Part shown: one piece after another, positions 35,856-43,714 of the stretch
Position numbering within the stretch: position 1 is the first letter of the stretch
Layout of the letters: each line of letters opens with the position of its first letter
Assembly: GCA_023409975.1 (NCBI GenBank)
Contig: JAEYQO010000085.1
Coordinates: 1 to 58,134, forward strand
Reading direction: 5' to 3'
DNA length: 58,134 nucleotides
DNA from: Bacteroidota bacterium
GTDB taxonomy: Bacteria; Bacteroidota; Bacteroidia; Chitinophagales; Chitinophagaceae
Made by a program: the position numbers and the translations under genes
Notes under the pieces: generated by a model
The model's database searches: none
What the model saw: the letters and a program-made list of their open reading frames with translations, nothing else
What the model was told of the DNA's origin: nothing

Positions 35856-36166
35856 TACAGGCAGTTATAAATTTGTGCCACGCCCTGGTTGAGTGGTTGA
35901 GGTTTCGAGTTGTTAGTTGCAGGTTGAGGGCCCACTGGCAGAAGTATGGGTATGGAGTTTTCGGCAGTGTCTAAGGCTTATTGTCAATCAGAACAAAGCG
36001 CTACTATTGGTGATTTGTCGGAAAGTGCTATAGATGGTGATAGTCTTTTCTGGCAATAGGATATTTCAATAGTTATTGAGCCAGGTTGCTGGAACCGGGA
36101 CTATTATGCTATGATAGAAAACAAATCAGTCCCGAGATCATTTTGGATTTGCCTCCGTCAGAGATA
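35856..36166. other. Gene-free stretch with heptamer repeats
   Basis: No gene seen. Three consecutive heptamers of the form NNRGTTG (CGAGTTG, TTAGTTG, CAGGTTG) lie at 35906-35926, and related GGTTGAG motifs flank them. The rest is unremarkable and becomes AT-rich toward the next gene. Confidence 0.5.
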
Positions 36167-37093
36167 TTAATCTCTAACGGTAATCCCATAGCTCTCCAAA
36201 TGATCTTTTAGTCGAAGCCAGGTTTTATCTGTGAGCGAGCCCGCCCAGAAACGCCTGTTCTTAAAATCTTTAGTTATCACTCTCACGGCATCGGGAAGAC
36301 GAATTCCGGGAACATAAACAATTTCTTGAATGTCACTCAGCTTAAAGACCTTAGTCTGCCAAAAAAAGTATTTGTTTCTTACAATAAAATAGTTTGATGA
36401 AACTTTGAAAAAGTTCATAATCCATGCTAGAATTGGGAACCATGACAGCATTAAAACCAAGAGAATGATCCTGTTGTCTGTCGGCACGCCTTTGCTACCA
36501 TTGATCCACGCTACTAACATAAAACCAATAGGCATCCAAAGGTAAACCCCCTCATAGGAAAATATAGGGTTTCCACGATAGTTCTCAAAGGTTTCGTTCT
36601 TTGGTTCACGACTTCCGACCAGGCAGGGCTCTGAATTGGTATAAGACTGTTTTTCGACAACAACCTGCTTCAGAAATGATTTGAGTTCCCCCGAATTCTC
36701 ATACATGTCATCAAAAACACATCTGGTTCTTCCATCTCTGAATTTCAAGGTGGCAGCTTCGAATGATAAATTTGCGAAGTCTCCAGTGCCAGTAAGCTCC
36801 ACGTGTTCTATTTCGTCTAAAGCATAGGTTTCTCTGTTAAAAGTTATTTCATGATCATTTATCTGAATGATTGGTACACACCGATAATATGTATAGATCG
36901 AAGTGAAGATCCCAGAATACGCGCCAATACCAAGAGCTAAAAGAAAATAATCTCTAAAGCGCCTGATTTCGGTCTGATATAACTTGTAAAAGATTACCAG
37001 AATGGCGGTTCCAAGAAGAAAACAAAACATAACCAGCAGAAAAAGTGCGCCGTAGAATCTTAGCCTGTGTCTTTTGGAAACGATCTTTGACAT
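36167..37093 (-). CDS. AT-rich membrane protein with duplicated TM-PH-like halves
   Basis: Not assigned to a family. The 308 residues form two similar halves. The first has two membrane helices (about 13-37 and 44-68) followed by a PH-like beta domain about 73-145 (IQINDHEITFNRETYALDEIEHVEL, broken at the strand turns). The second has two helices (about 183-200 and 208-230) and another such domain about 233-308 (YFIVRNKYFFW, FKLSDIQEIVYVPG). The soluble parts would both face the cytoplasm. Base composition is visibly more AT-rich than both neighbours, and short heptamer repeats lie on either side, both hinting at transfer. It is not part of the signalling operon. Confidence 0.75.
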   Translation of the reverse strand: MSKIVSKRHRLRFYGALFLLVMFCFLLGTAILVIFYKLYQTEIRRFRDYFLLALGIGAYSGIFTSIYTYYRCVPIIQINDHEITFNRETYALDEIEHVELTGTGDFANLSFEAATLKFRDGRTRCVFDDMYENSGELKSFLKQVVVEKQSYTNSEPCLVGSREPKNETFENYRGNPIFSYEGVYLWMPIGFMLVAWINGSKGVPTDNRIILLVLMLSWFPILAWIMNFFKVSSNYFIVRNKYFFWQTKVFKLSDIQEIVYVPGIRLPDAVRVITKDFKNRRFWAGSLTDKTWLRLKDHLESYGITVRD

Positions 37094-37240
37094 AGATATT
37101 CAGCAGTCTAAAATATACACAGTTTTTTTTAAAGAGGGCTGTGCAAAATAAATGCTGCCCAAAATCCCTCGGACAACACCTGGATTAACGTAAACCAGTG
37201 GGCCTTTTACGAACCATGGGATAATCGGTTAATACTCAAA

Positions 37241-37294
37241 CGACTCACGACTAACGACTCACGACTGAGTTCTGAGTTTTTCAGTCGTTAGTTA
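37241..37294. repeat. Four tandem heptamers CGACTNA with inverted copy
   Basis: CGACTCA, CGACTAA, CGACTCA and CGACTGA run without a gap at 37241-37268. TCAGTCG at 37281-37287, followed by TTAGTTA, is the inverted form, so an 8-bp stem (37261-37268 with 37281-37288) can form. Read on the minus strand they are TNAGTCG, close to the TTAGTTG type at 35906-35926. Confidence 0.7.
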
Positions 37295-37347
37295 AACGGG
37301 ATGGCGTATCGTTACCGAAGGAGTCAGTAAGGGGTACCCAATAGAAT

Positions 37348-37402
37348 AGGGAGTATAGAGGGAGTGTAGAGGGAGGTCATAGGGAATATATAGGGAGTAC
37401 CA
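37348..37402. repeat. Five direct repeats with exact 11-bp period
   Basis: AGGGAG (once AGGGAA) begins at 37348, 37359, 37370, 37381 and 37392. The first two units are AGGGAGTATAG and AGGGAGTGTAG. The period equals about one helical turn, so all units face the same side of the DNA. Confidence 0.7.
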
Positions 37403-37419
37403 GCTTTCAGTTTTCCCTT

Positions 37420-37563
37420 TCATTCTTCAAAAAACAGATGAATCTCCTCATTGGTGGGAACAGCCAGATTGTTGATTTGAGCGGGTGTCCAGGCTGGCAT
37501 TTCTCTGAGGATGGCTACTACAGCTGCGTCGAGCGATAGCTTCAGACCTTTTATTGATAACAT
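37420..37563 (-). CDS. Possible 47-residue small protein
   Basis: An ATG at 37563 opens 47 codons ending in TGA. The product begins MLSIKGLKLSLDAAVV, has a central PAWTPAQINNLAVPTN and an acidic end HLFFEE. It could form one amphipathic helix and a turn; no family is recognised. TACCATTG on the minus strand (37571-37578), one mismatch from the -7 consensus, ends 7 bases before the ATG, like several genes here. The stop lies 18 bases from the 11-bp repeats. It may equally be a remnant of a longer gene. Confidence 0.4.
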   Translation of the reverse strand: MLSIKGLKLSLDAAVVAILREMPAWTPAQINNLAVPTNEEIHLFFEE

Positions 37564-37709
37564 TTGTTGCCAATGGTATAATAATACGATTTTTTAGGTG
37601 GATTGGGTGATACCTTAACACAGTTCTTCACCGCAGGGCATAGCTTTTGCTTGAATGTCAGTAACGGCGAGGGCTTTGAAAGGGTCTGAGGCGTTTGAAA
37701 TGTGAAGCC

Positions 37710-38897
37710 ATGAAAACTGTTTACATAGTGTACCTGGGGCTGACTACGCTCCTGGAAGGAAATATCCGAAATACTACATCTGCAGAAGCTGAGGCTGCAG
37801 CAGTGGCCGCCGACAGCAGCCGGAACTATGGCAGCGAGCTGGCAAAGGCATTTTATGAGCCGGACCCTATGCTGGAGAAATCGGTGGAGACGATCTATAT
37901 CAATATGAATCCCGAACAAAGGGCTGCGCAGATGATCATGGTGGCAAGCACCTCCAGCGGATCCGACAAAAGGAAGGCCCTAAACCTTGTGGAAGAGGAG
38001 GTGGCCGGAGGAGTGCTGCTGCTGAAGGGTTCCAAAAAAGATTTTGAGAAGCAGGTTGAGGAATTCCGGAAGCTGACACGGAAAGATAACCTACCCCCGC
38101 TCTTTTCCTGCGACTGTGAGCCCTCGCTGCTGCGAAACAAATGGTCGGGCAGCCGGAGCGTACTGCCCGCCAGCGAACACTCCAACGATAGCATAGCAGC
38201 GGCACAGGCGAGAATTGTAACCAAAGAAATGAGAGAGGTGGGGGCCGCTCTAAACTTTGCCCCCGTGGTGGACAATGCGACCAATCAGTCCATCATTAAC
38301 AACCGTTCGTATGGTGCAGATAACGAGGTGATCATATCCCGTTCTACCGCCTTTATACAAGCCACCCAGCAGGACGGAATTGCCGCTACAGTGAAGCATT
38401 TTCCCGGTCACGGAGCCGTGAAAGGGGACTCCCATAAAGCGACCGTTTACATCAACGGACCGTTTACGGAGCTGGATAATTTCCGTCAGGTAATCCAGGA
38501 AGCTGCGCCACTGGTGGTGATGGTGGGTCATATTACCGTGAGGGGCAATAACCCCTGGGCTACCGGAGACCTGCCCGCCAGCATTTCCAGAAAACTGGTG
38601 ACCGGGCTGCTGAGAGAGGAGCTGGGTTTTGAGGGTATCGTTACCACGGACGCCATGAATATGAAAGCGGTTTCCCGTTACAAGAACGCCGACTGGAAAG
38701 CTGTGGAGGCGGGTGTAGACCTAATTGTGATGCCCGAGGCGCCGCGGCAACTGCATAACCAGATTGTGGAAGGATTGATGCGAGGTGATGCGATGAGCCG
38801 GCAACTGGAGCAGTCCATCAAAAGAATTATCCGGCTGAAACTGCTTACGGGCAACAACCTTCCGGACCGGGTGGAGCTGGCGGAGGCTGAAGACTGA
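37710..38897 (+). CDS. Glycoside hydrolase family 3 protein, NagZ-like
   Basis: Beta-N-acetylhexosaminidase-type GH3 enzyme of 395 residues. The ATG at 37710 is chosen over an upstream TTG. The N-terminal 20 residues are hydrophobic but do not form a clear signal peptide, so the location is uncertain. The barrel starts at MNPEQRAAQMIMVAST near 72. The NagZ-type His/Asp dyad loop is KHFPGHGAVKGDSH near 228-241, and the nucleophile Asp is in GIVTTDAMNM near 313. Only the first GH3 domain is present, as in NagZ, which trims muropeptides during wall recycling; longer Bacteroidota enzymes have a fused serine hydrolase domain that is absent here. A gene for a small unknown protein follows after 32 bases. 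Confidence 0.88.
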   Translation: MKTVYIVYLGLTTLLEGNIRNTTSAEAEAAAVAADSSRNYGSELAKAFYEPDPMLEKSVETIYINMNPEQRAAQMIMVASTSSGSDKRKALNLVEEEVAGGVLLLKGSKKDFEKQVEEFRKLTRKDNLPPLFSCDCEPSLLRNKWSGSRSVLPASEHSNDSIAAAQARIVTKEMREVGAALNFAPVVDNATNQSIINNRSYGADNEVIISRSTAFIQATQQDGIAATVKHFPGHGAVKGDSHKATVYINGPFTELDNFRQVIQEAAPLVVMVGHITVRGNNPWATGDLPASISRKLVTGLLREELGFEGIVTTDAMNMKAVSRYKNADWKAVEAGVDLIVMPEAPRQLHNQIVEGLMRGDAMSRQLEQSIKRIIRLKLLTGNNLPDRVELAEAED

Positions 38898-38929
38898 CGG
38901 CGGCACCTTTTTATATGTAATTGATTTGT

Positions 38930-39403
38930 ATGATTGGAGCAGACAAAATAGTATCAATACCACCGGTGCCGGAAATGCGCAGACATGTGCTTTTTTCACT
39001 GAACTACATGAAGGCCTACCTATACTTCCTGCTGGCCAACCTGATATCGGGAATCCATGATCCGGAAATACTGGATAAGGATGAGCTGGAGGCACTGATC
39101 GGTAAGATCATGAGTGCGGACCCGCAGGAGCCCATTGTGCTGAAGGAGGAGGAGGTTAAGATCATTTACGCCTCTTATCTGATCGGTATCAAGCTGATCC
39201 TCAGTGATCAGGGAGAGTATATCGTAGACCAGATGCTGGATATGCTGCCGGATAAATACCAGCTCAGCTTTGAACAATTGCGGGAGTATGTGCTGCAGGT
39301 GAACAGTCACTTAATCAAAGATGCGGAAGAGAACCTGGGCGCGCTCATAGGAGGCTTTGAATCATGGAAGCAGCGTCTGATGGATTACCAGGTCGATGCC
39401 TGA
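38930..39403 (+). CDS. Unknown helical protein
   Basis: Not recognised. The ATG at 38930 (rather than a TTG three codons earlier) gives 157 residues. The product is mainly helical and acidic: MRRHVLFSLNYMKAYLYF near 16-33, DKDELEALIGKIM near 48-60 and LSFEQLREYVLQVNSHLI near 118-135. It has no signal peptide or membrane helix. It follows the GH3 gene after 32 bases and is probably cotranscribed; it converges on the AI-2E transporter gene 8 bases away. Confidence 0.75.
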   Translation: MIGADKIVSIPPVPEMRRHVLFSLNYMKAYLYFLLANLISGIHDPEILDKDELEALIGKIMSADPQEPIVLKEEEVKIIYASYLIGIKLILSDQGEYIVDQMLDMLPDKYQLSFEQLREYVLQVNSHLIKDAEENLGALIGGFESWKQRLMDYQVDA

Positions 39404-39411
39404 GTCTAAGG

Positions 39412-40491
39412 TTAGCTGAATTTACCTTTAATTTTCTGAATCCATTTCTTCGTGCTGGAGGACTTTTTGTCTTCCCCGATAAGATAGCCGATGGGGTGGA
39501 GTGGGCGGACATGGTCGCAGATGATCTTGATGATGCCCAGGACAGGTATGGCCAGCACCATGCCGGGGAGTCCCCAGACGAACTCGCCAAAGACCAGCAC
39601 GAGGATGGTGAATAGTGGGTTGATATTGACATTAGACCCCACAACCAGCGGTTCGAGAACATAGCTCTGGAAGCTTTGTACGATGGCGTAGGTGGCGAGA
39701 ACACCAATCACCATACCCCCGCTGCCCCCCTGGGCAAGTACCATAAATACCGTAATGGTGGTGCCAATGATATTTCCGATAAAGGGGACAATTTCAAGCA
39801 GGCCACAGAGCATGGCGAAAAACAGCGCGTTCTTTACACCTACGATTGTGAAGCCGATGCCATATAGAATCCATAGACAGACGATCATCATGGCGAGACC
39901 GGCGAGGTATTTTTCTGCAACCTTCCGGGAGTCAGTCATCACCTTATTCGCTGCCTGCTGATTCTGATCCGGCACCAGTTTTAGGACGAACTTCCGGAGC
40001 CGGTCGCGGAAATACAGAAAGAGGAAGAGATAGACCAGAATCAGGACCATATCTGTAAGCAGAGCACCTGCTGAACTAAGGCCGGTCATTACCTTTCCAC
40101 CCACGTCGGTGGAGGAGCGTTGTTTCTGAATGAACTCCTGTTGTTGTTCTTGAGGGATGCCAAGCCGTTCTGCTATCCCGGTACTGGCCTGTTCCATTTT
40201 GGAGCGCATTTCCTTTTCGATCTTATCAGCATCACTGGCGATATCGGAGATCTGCCAGGAGAGCAGCGCCGCCAGGCCGGCAAATACCAGGACCAGGATG
40301 AGGATGCAGAGTAGATTGGCGACAGCACGGTTGGTGCCGGCTTCCATCCTACGGGAAAGCGGCAGGAAGAGCATGGCGAGGAGGGCGCCGAAGGTCACGG
40401 GAACGAGGAAGGGTTTGGCATAAACGAGAATGAGGAAGACGAGAACCAGAAAGAGGAGGACCTGCAGTCCCCGGTGGAGCGACCATTTCAT
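39412..40491 (-). CDS. AI-2E family transporter (PerM/UPF0118)
   Basis: Inner membrane protein of 359 residues with about eight membrane helices in the family pattern: two at 8-45, one near 60-82, a long soluble loop about 85-145 with AERLGIPQEQQQEFIQKQ, then helices from 150 to 325. Family segments are VPFIGNIIGTTITV near 232 and PLVVGSNVNINPLFTILVLVFGEFVWG near 282-308, read in two parts. Members export autoinducer-2 or act as Na+/H+ antiporters; which applies here is unknown. A Lys-rich C-terminus is typical. No promoter box was identified. Confidence 0.9.
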   Translation of the reverse strand: MKWSLHRGLQVLLFLVLVFLILVYAKPFLVPVTFGALLAMLFLPLSRRMEAGTNRAVANLLCILILVLVFAGLAALLSWQISDIASDADKIEKEMRSKMEQASTGIAERLGIPQEQQQEFIQKQRSSTDVGGKVMTGLSSAGALLTDMVLILVYLFLFLYFRDRLRKFVLKLVPDQNQQAANKVMTDSRKVAEKYLAGLAMMIVCLWILYGIGFTIVGVKNALFFAMLCGLLEIVPFIGNIIGTTITVFMVLAQGGSGGMVIGVLATYAIVQSFQSYVLEPLVVGSNVNINPLFTILVLVFGEFVWGLPGMVLAIPVLGIIKIICDHVRPLHPIGYLIGEDKKSSSTKKWIQKIKGKFS

Positions 40492-40902
40492 ACAAAAGGC
40501 AGGAGAGAAAAACTATTCCAGAGGCTGGCGCTTGCGCCTGTTAAGAACCTCATCAGCATCGAAAACCATCGATCGATGAACGCTGAGATCGCTGAAGCAC
40601 CAGCTCATCTTGTAGCGATCGCTAATCTGCCGAAGGGCAGATTGGGGGATAAAACTCTACAAGAATAAGCGGTTAATGCATCTGTTTATTCACCATTTAT
40701 TAACAGCTTGTTAACGTTACCTACCGCCGGGGCCGGCAAAAGAAAGGCCCAAATGCTTAGTTTTCTGTTGATTATCAGCAGAATAGAATAAAATCGACCC
40801 GGGGAGGCCCTTTGATCGATTATCCTCTAAGCCACAGGATTACGGAAATGCGGGATGAATGAGCCTGATTTTTGTGGTATAGCAGCAGCTAAATAAGGCA
40901 AA
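40492..40902. other. 411-base gene-free stretch with several palindromes
   Basis: No credible gene. It contains GGCGC-TT-GCGCC at 40527-40538, the 12-bp palindromes CATCGATCGATG (40567-40578) and TAGCGATCGCTA (40613-40624), and a hairpin AATCTGCC/GGCAGATT (40624-40631 and 40636-40643). The last two share a base and lie in direct succession. The second half is AT-rich and includes the control region of the next small gene. Confidence 0.5.
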
Positions 40903-41148
40903 ATGTATCCTTTTAACATAGTGAAGAACGAGGATAACTCCTGGAGATTTGAGCTGGGTGGGATCCAATTGATCGTGGAGGGTTTTGAATTAAAAGATCA
41001 GAAGCATTGGATCACCAATCCCAATAAGGCGATCGGCTTCTTTAATATCAACGGACATCTTTACGGGATTGCCAATCAGGCCAGAGCTTTCAGCACTGCT
41101 GAGGAGTTCTATGAGATCATGCGGGAGCAGTATTCATACTTCCGTTGA
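40903..41148 (+). CDS. Small protein of unknown function
   Basis: An 81-residue protein, not recognised. The sequence looks like a small beta-sheet domain: DNSWRFELGGIQLIVEGFEL near 11-30, NKAIGFFNINGHLYGIANQ near 41-59 and a C-terminal helix AEEFYEIMREQYSYF. There is no signal peptide. AAGGCAAA before the ATG is the A-rich type of start site seen in this phylum. It converges with the next gene, 2 bases between the stops. Confidence 0.7.
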   Translation: MYPFNIVKNEDNSWRFELGGIQLIVEGFELKDQKHWITNPNKAIGFFNINGHLYGIANQARAFSTAEEFYEIMREQYSYFR

Positions 41149-41150
41149 TT

Positions 41151-41858
41151 TTAATTGGGATTTCTCATATAACCCTGGCGTCTGCGTCCGATCCTGAAAA
41201 CCTCGCCGGTTTCCCTGATATACCGGTAGATGTTATAGTCATTCATGGAGCGCAACTGTTCATAGGTGGGACGATAGCGCCGCAGGAAGAACTGCAGGCT
41301 ATCGCCGGAAAGACCTGTGATCTCTGCTACAAGATTTTCATTAAAAACATAGTCAATATATTTTTGCTGTTCAAACCAGGTAAACTCTTTCTGAAAAGCC
41401 CAGATCTGGCGGTTCTTTTTACTTAGGGCGCTGAAGGGACTACGAATGGCTTCGACACCTGTAAGACGAGGTACCTCCAGCCATGTTCTGTACAATTCAT
41501 TGTATTCGAGACTATCCTTTTGCCAGTTGCGCCGACCACCAGCAAGTTCGATCTCTGGTAACTCAATGGGACCGATCTGCATGACGATTTTGAAATACGG
41601 AGGAATCTGACCCTGTGGCAAGCGCACCCTAACCGTTTTGAAACCCAGTTTACGGAACTCGACCAGCTCACCCTTATCGGCGAGGATGGAAAAGCTTCCA
41701 TTGGTATCTGACTGGGTCGAATGTGACTTATGTACATTCAGGATGTTGACGCCGCTAAGTGGTTCCCGGGTGTCCACATCGACAATATCACCCCGGATAC
41801 TCTGGGCTTTTATATCTGCGAAAACCAACAATGACAGCAACAGCAGAAGTGGACGCAT
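41151..41858 (-). CDS. Secreted carboxypeptidase-regulatory-like domain protein
   Basis: A 235-residue exported protein. The signal peptide (1-19, cut after IKAQ) is followed by a carboxypeptidase D regulatory-like beta sandwich at about 20-100: IRGDIVDVDTREPLSGVNILN, SDTNGSFSILAD and LVEFRKLGFK. Residues 105-235 are a helical, charged extension (YNELYRTWLEVPRL and RRYRPTYEQLRSMNDYNIYRYI in part) found behind such domains in Bacteroidota; its role is unknown. The N-terminal domain is the plug-extension type of TonB transporters but no barrel follows, so it is a free-standing protein. TAACTTTA (41866-41873, minus strand) is a one-mismatch -7 box 7 bases before the ATG. Confidence 0.82.
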   Translation of the reverse strand: MRPLLLLLSLLVFADIKAQSIRGDIVDVDTREPLSGVNILNVHKSHSTQSDTNGSFSILADKGELVEFRKLGFKTVRVRLPQGQIPPYFKIVMQIGPIELPEIELAGGRRNWQKDSLEYNELYRTWLEVPRLTGVEAIRSPFSALSKKNRQIWAFQKEFTWFEQQKYIDYVFNENLVAEITGLSGDSLQFFLRRYRPTYEQLRSMNDYNIYRYIRETGEVFRIGRRRQGYMRNPN

Positions 41859-42039
41859 AGATGGTTAAAGTTAAGGTTTCGGGATTTACCCGTTAAAGCC
41901 GGGGGTGTTAAAAATGCCATTAACTTTATACCAGCCCCAAAAGAAACGCTGACAGAAACCCGGGATCCGCGGGAGATGATGGAACCATCGATCGGAACAC
42001 CGGGTAAAAACCTCTAACGAATTAAAGGTAGTTACATTT

Positions 42040-42996
42040 ATGAATCCAGTGGATATCCTCCTGATCCTGATCTTTATCCTTGCTGTCATTAGCGGATACA
42101 GAAACGGATTTGTATTTGGCTTCTTCAATCTTATTGGCTGGCTGCTTAGTCTGACACTGACACTGGTGTTGTATCCACATGTAATCCGGCTGCTGGATCT
42201 GAGTGAGGGCTCGTATAATGTGTGGACCATCCCCCTGATCTTCTTCATCTGTTTTGTTGTTATACGAATTATCATCAGCGGGTTGGCTGGCCTTGTGATC
42301 AATAGTTTTCCGCGTGTTGTTCATGAGAGTCTGTTTAACAAGGTGCTGGGTGTACTGCCGGGTGCGTTGAATGGATTTATTTATGCTGCTCTGCTGGCGA
42401 CCCTGTTATTGTTATTACCCTTTTCCGCTTCAATCACCGAGAAGACCCGGGAGAGTGGGCTGGCGCTGGCCTTGTCGGAGCCTGTTTCGGAGGTAGAGGC
42501 TCGCTTGTCGCCTGTGTTCGATGATGCTATCAGGAGAAGCATTGGTAAGCTTACCGTAGCGCCACAATCCGATCAGTTCGTCAACCTTCCTTACAAAGTG
42601 AGTTCACCTGAGGCGCGGCCGGACCTCGAGGAGAAGATGCTGGCGATGATCAATGAAGAACGTGCTACTGCAGGGTTGGCGCCGTTGGCGGCGGACCATG
42701 AACTGAAGAGCGTTGCAAGAAAACATTCGGCTGATATGTTTGCCAGGGGGTATTTTTCGCATTATACCCCCGAGGGTAAGGATCCTTTTGACCGTATGCG
42801 GGCAGAGAAGGTCAGATTTATAACCGCAGGGGAGAACCTATCCCTCGCGAGAACTCTTCATATGGCGCATGATGGACTGATGCAGTCTCCGGGTCACCGT
42901 GCGAATATCCTCCGGCCCTCATTCGGGAGAGTGGGAATCGGCGTTCTGGATGGGGGGATCTATGGATTGATGATCACACAGAATTTCCGGAATTAG
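42040..42996 (+). CDS. CvpA-CAP fusion membrane protein
   Basis: A 318-residue protein with an N-terminal CvpA-type membrane domain (four helices within 1-135; the start VDILLILIFILAVISGYRNG is typical) and a C-terminal CAP/SCP-PR1 domain at about 200-318. CAP features are MINEERATAGLAPL near 206, HSADMFARGYFSHYTPEGKDPF near 231-252, the Glu in TAGENLS near 266 and SPGHRANIL near 288. The CAP part would lie in the periplasm. CvpA domains are linked to colicin V production and envelope stability; bacterial CAP domains are mostly of unknown function. The gene overlaps the convergent one by 4 bases. Confidence 0.9.
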   Translation: MNPVDILLILIFILAVISGYRNGFVFGFFNLIGWLLSLTLTLVLYPHVIRLLDLSEGSYNVWTIPLIFFICFVVIRIIISGLAGLVINSFPRVVHESLFNKVLGVLPGALNGFIYAALLATLLLLLPFSASITEKTRESGLALALSEPVSEVEARLSPVFDDAIRRSIGKLTVAPQSDQFVNLPYKVSSPEARPDLEEKMLAMINEERATAGLAPLAADHELKSVARKHSADMFARGYFSHYTPEGKDPFDRMRAEKVRFITAGENLSLARTLHMAHDGLMQSPGHRANILRPSFGRVGIGVLDGGIYGLMITQNFRN

Positions 42997-43637
42997 TACC
43001 AACGCAGGGAATCCTGATATTGAGAGGCATACTGATTGAAACGAGCTTTCAGTGCATCCGTGACCGACTCCAGGCTCTGAGGGCAGGAAGCACAGTTGTA
43101 TAGTAGTTCGATCTGTCCGTCTACCGGAGCGCAATCGGGTTTGCGGGAGAAAAGATCTGATTTCGCTACTGTTTTTGGCTGTCCGTTTCTGCGGTCGAGG
43201 TGCCGGTATTTTAAATTCTGTAGCGAAATCCTTGTTTTAGTGCCTTTCACTTCGATGGCCAGTTCGCCCTGCAGTTCCATATCCTCGATGCATTCATTGA
43301 ACCCGCCGTGGTAGCGCCAGGTGACCGGAAACGTGAGGGTACGCTTCTTCTTATCAATTTTTTGGTCTGCGCTATTGAGTCTTGCAAAACTTTGAGCGCG
43401 CTGGAAAACCTCGTCTGCGTTGCTGGCATTATTGACTTTGAAAACCCGCCGGTAGACAATCTTCTCACGATTCACGACGAACTTCTTTTCCGGGGCATTT
43501 CCGGTGTATCCGGATGTATCTTTCATTTCCAGCCGGAGACTACTGTCTGCTGCTGTTTCTGCGATTTCATTGTCCTGCTGTGCGAAGGCCGGAAGGCTCA
43601 GGAAGCCGAGGGCCAGTGCCACTATCGATTGCTTCAT
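42993..43637 (-). CDS. Secreted protein resembling DUF4468 (TBP-like fold)
   Basis: Exported protein of 214 residues. The ATG at 43637 begins the signal peptide (cut after AFAQ); another ATG lies three codons earlier. The central part has the strand-helix-strand pattern of DUF4468: YRRVFKVNNASNADEVFQRAQSF across 65-87, KKRTLTFPVTWRYHG near 98-113 and TKTRISLQNLKYRHLD near 134-149. The Cys residues at about 118, 171 and 184/187 could form disulphides. It is probably periplasmic or outer membrane associated; function unknown. Assignment to DUF4468 is tentative. Confidence 0.7.
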   Translation of the reverse strand: MKQSIVALALGFLSLPAFAQQDNEIAETAADSSLRLEMKDTSGYTGNAPEKKFVVNREKIVYRRVFKVNNASNADEVFQRAQSFARLNSADQKIDKKKRTLTFPVTWRYHGGFNECIEDMELQGELAIEVKGTKTRISLQNLKYRHLDRRNGQPKTVAKSDLFSRKPDCAPVDGQIELLYNCASCPQSLESVTDALKARFNQYASQYQDSLRWY

Positions 43638-43714
43638 AGGGATCAAAGCTTTTATGCCATTTCCTATGATTATAGCAAGAACATGCCAGACGCATTGGTC
43701 TGTGAGGGAACCTG

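Noticed and set aside
40474..40668. 64-codon frame in the palindrome region
   Set aside because: It overlaps the transporter start and the palindromes and has no family features.
42033..42040. TACATTTA as a -7 box for the CvpA-CAP gene
   Set aside because: It overlaps the start codon itself, so transcription would begin inside the gene.
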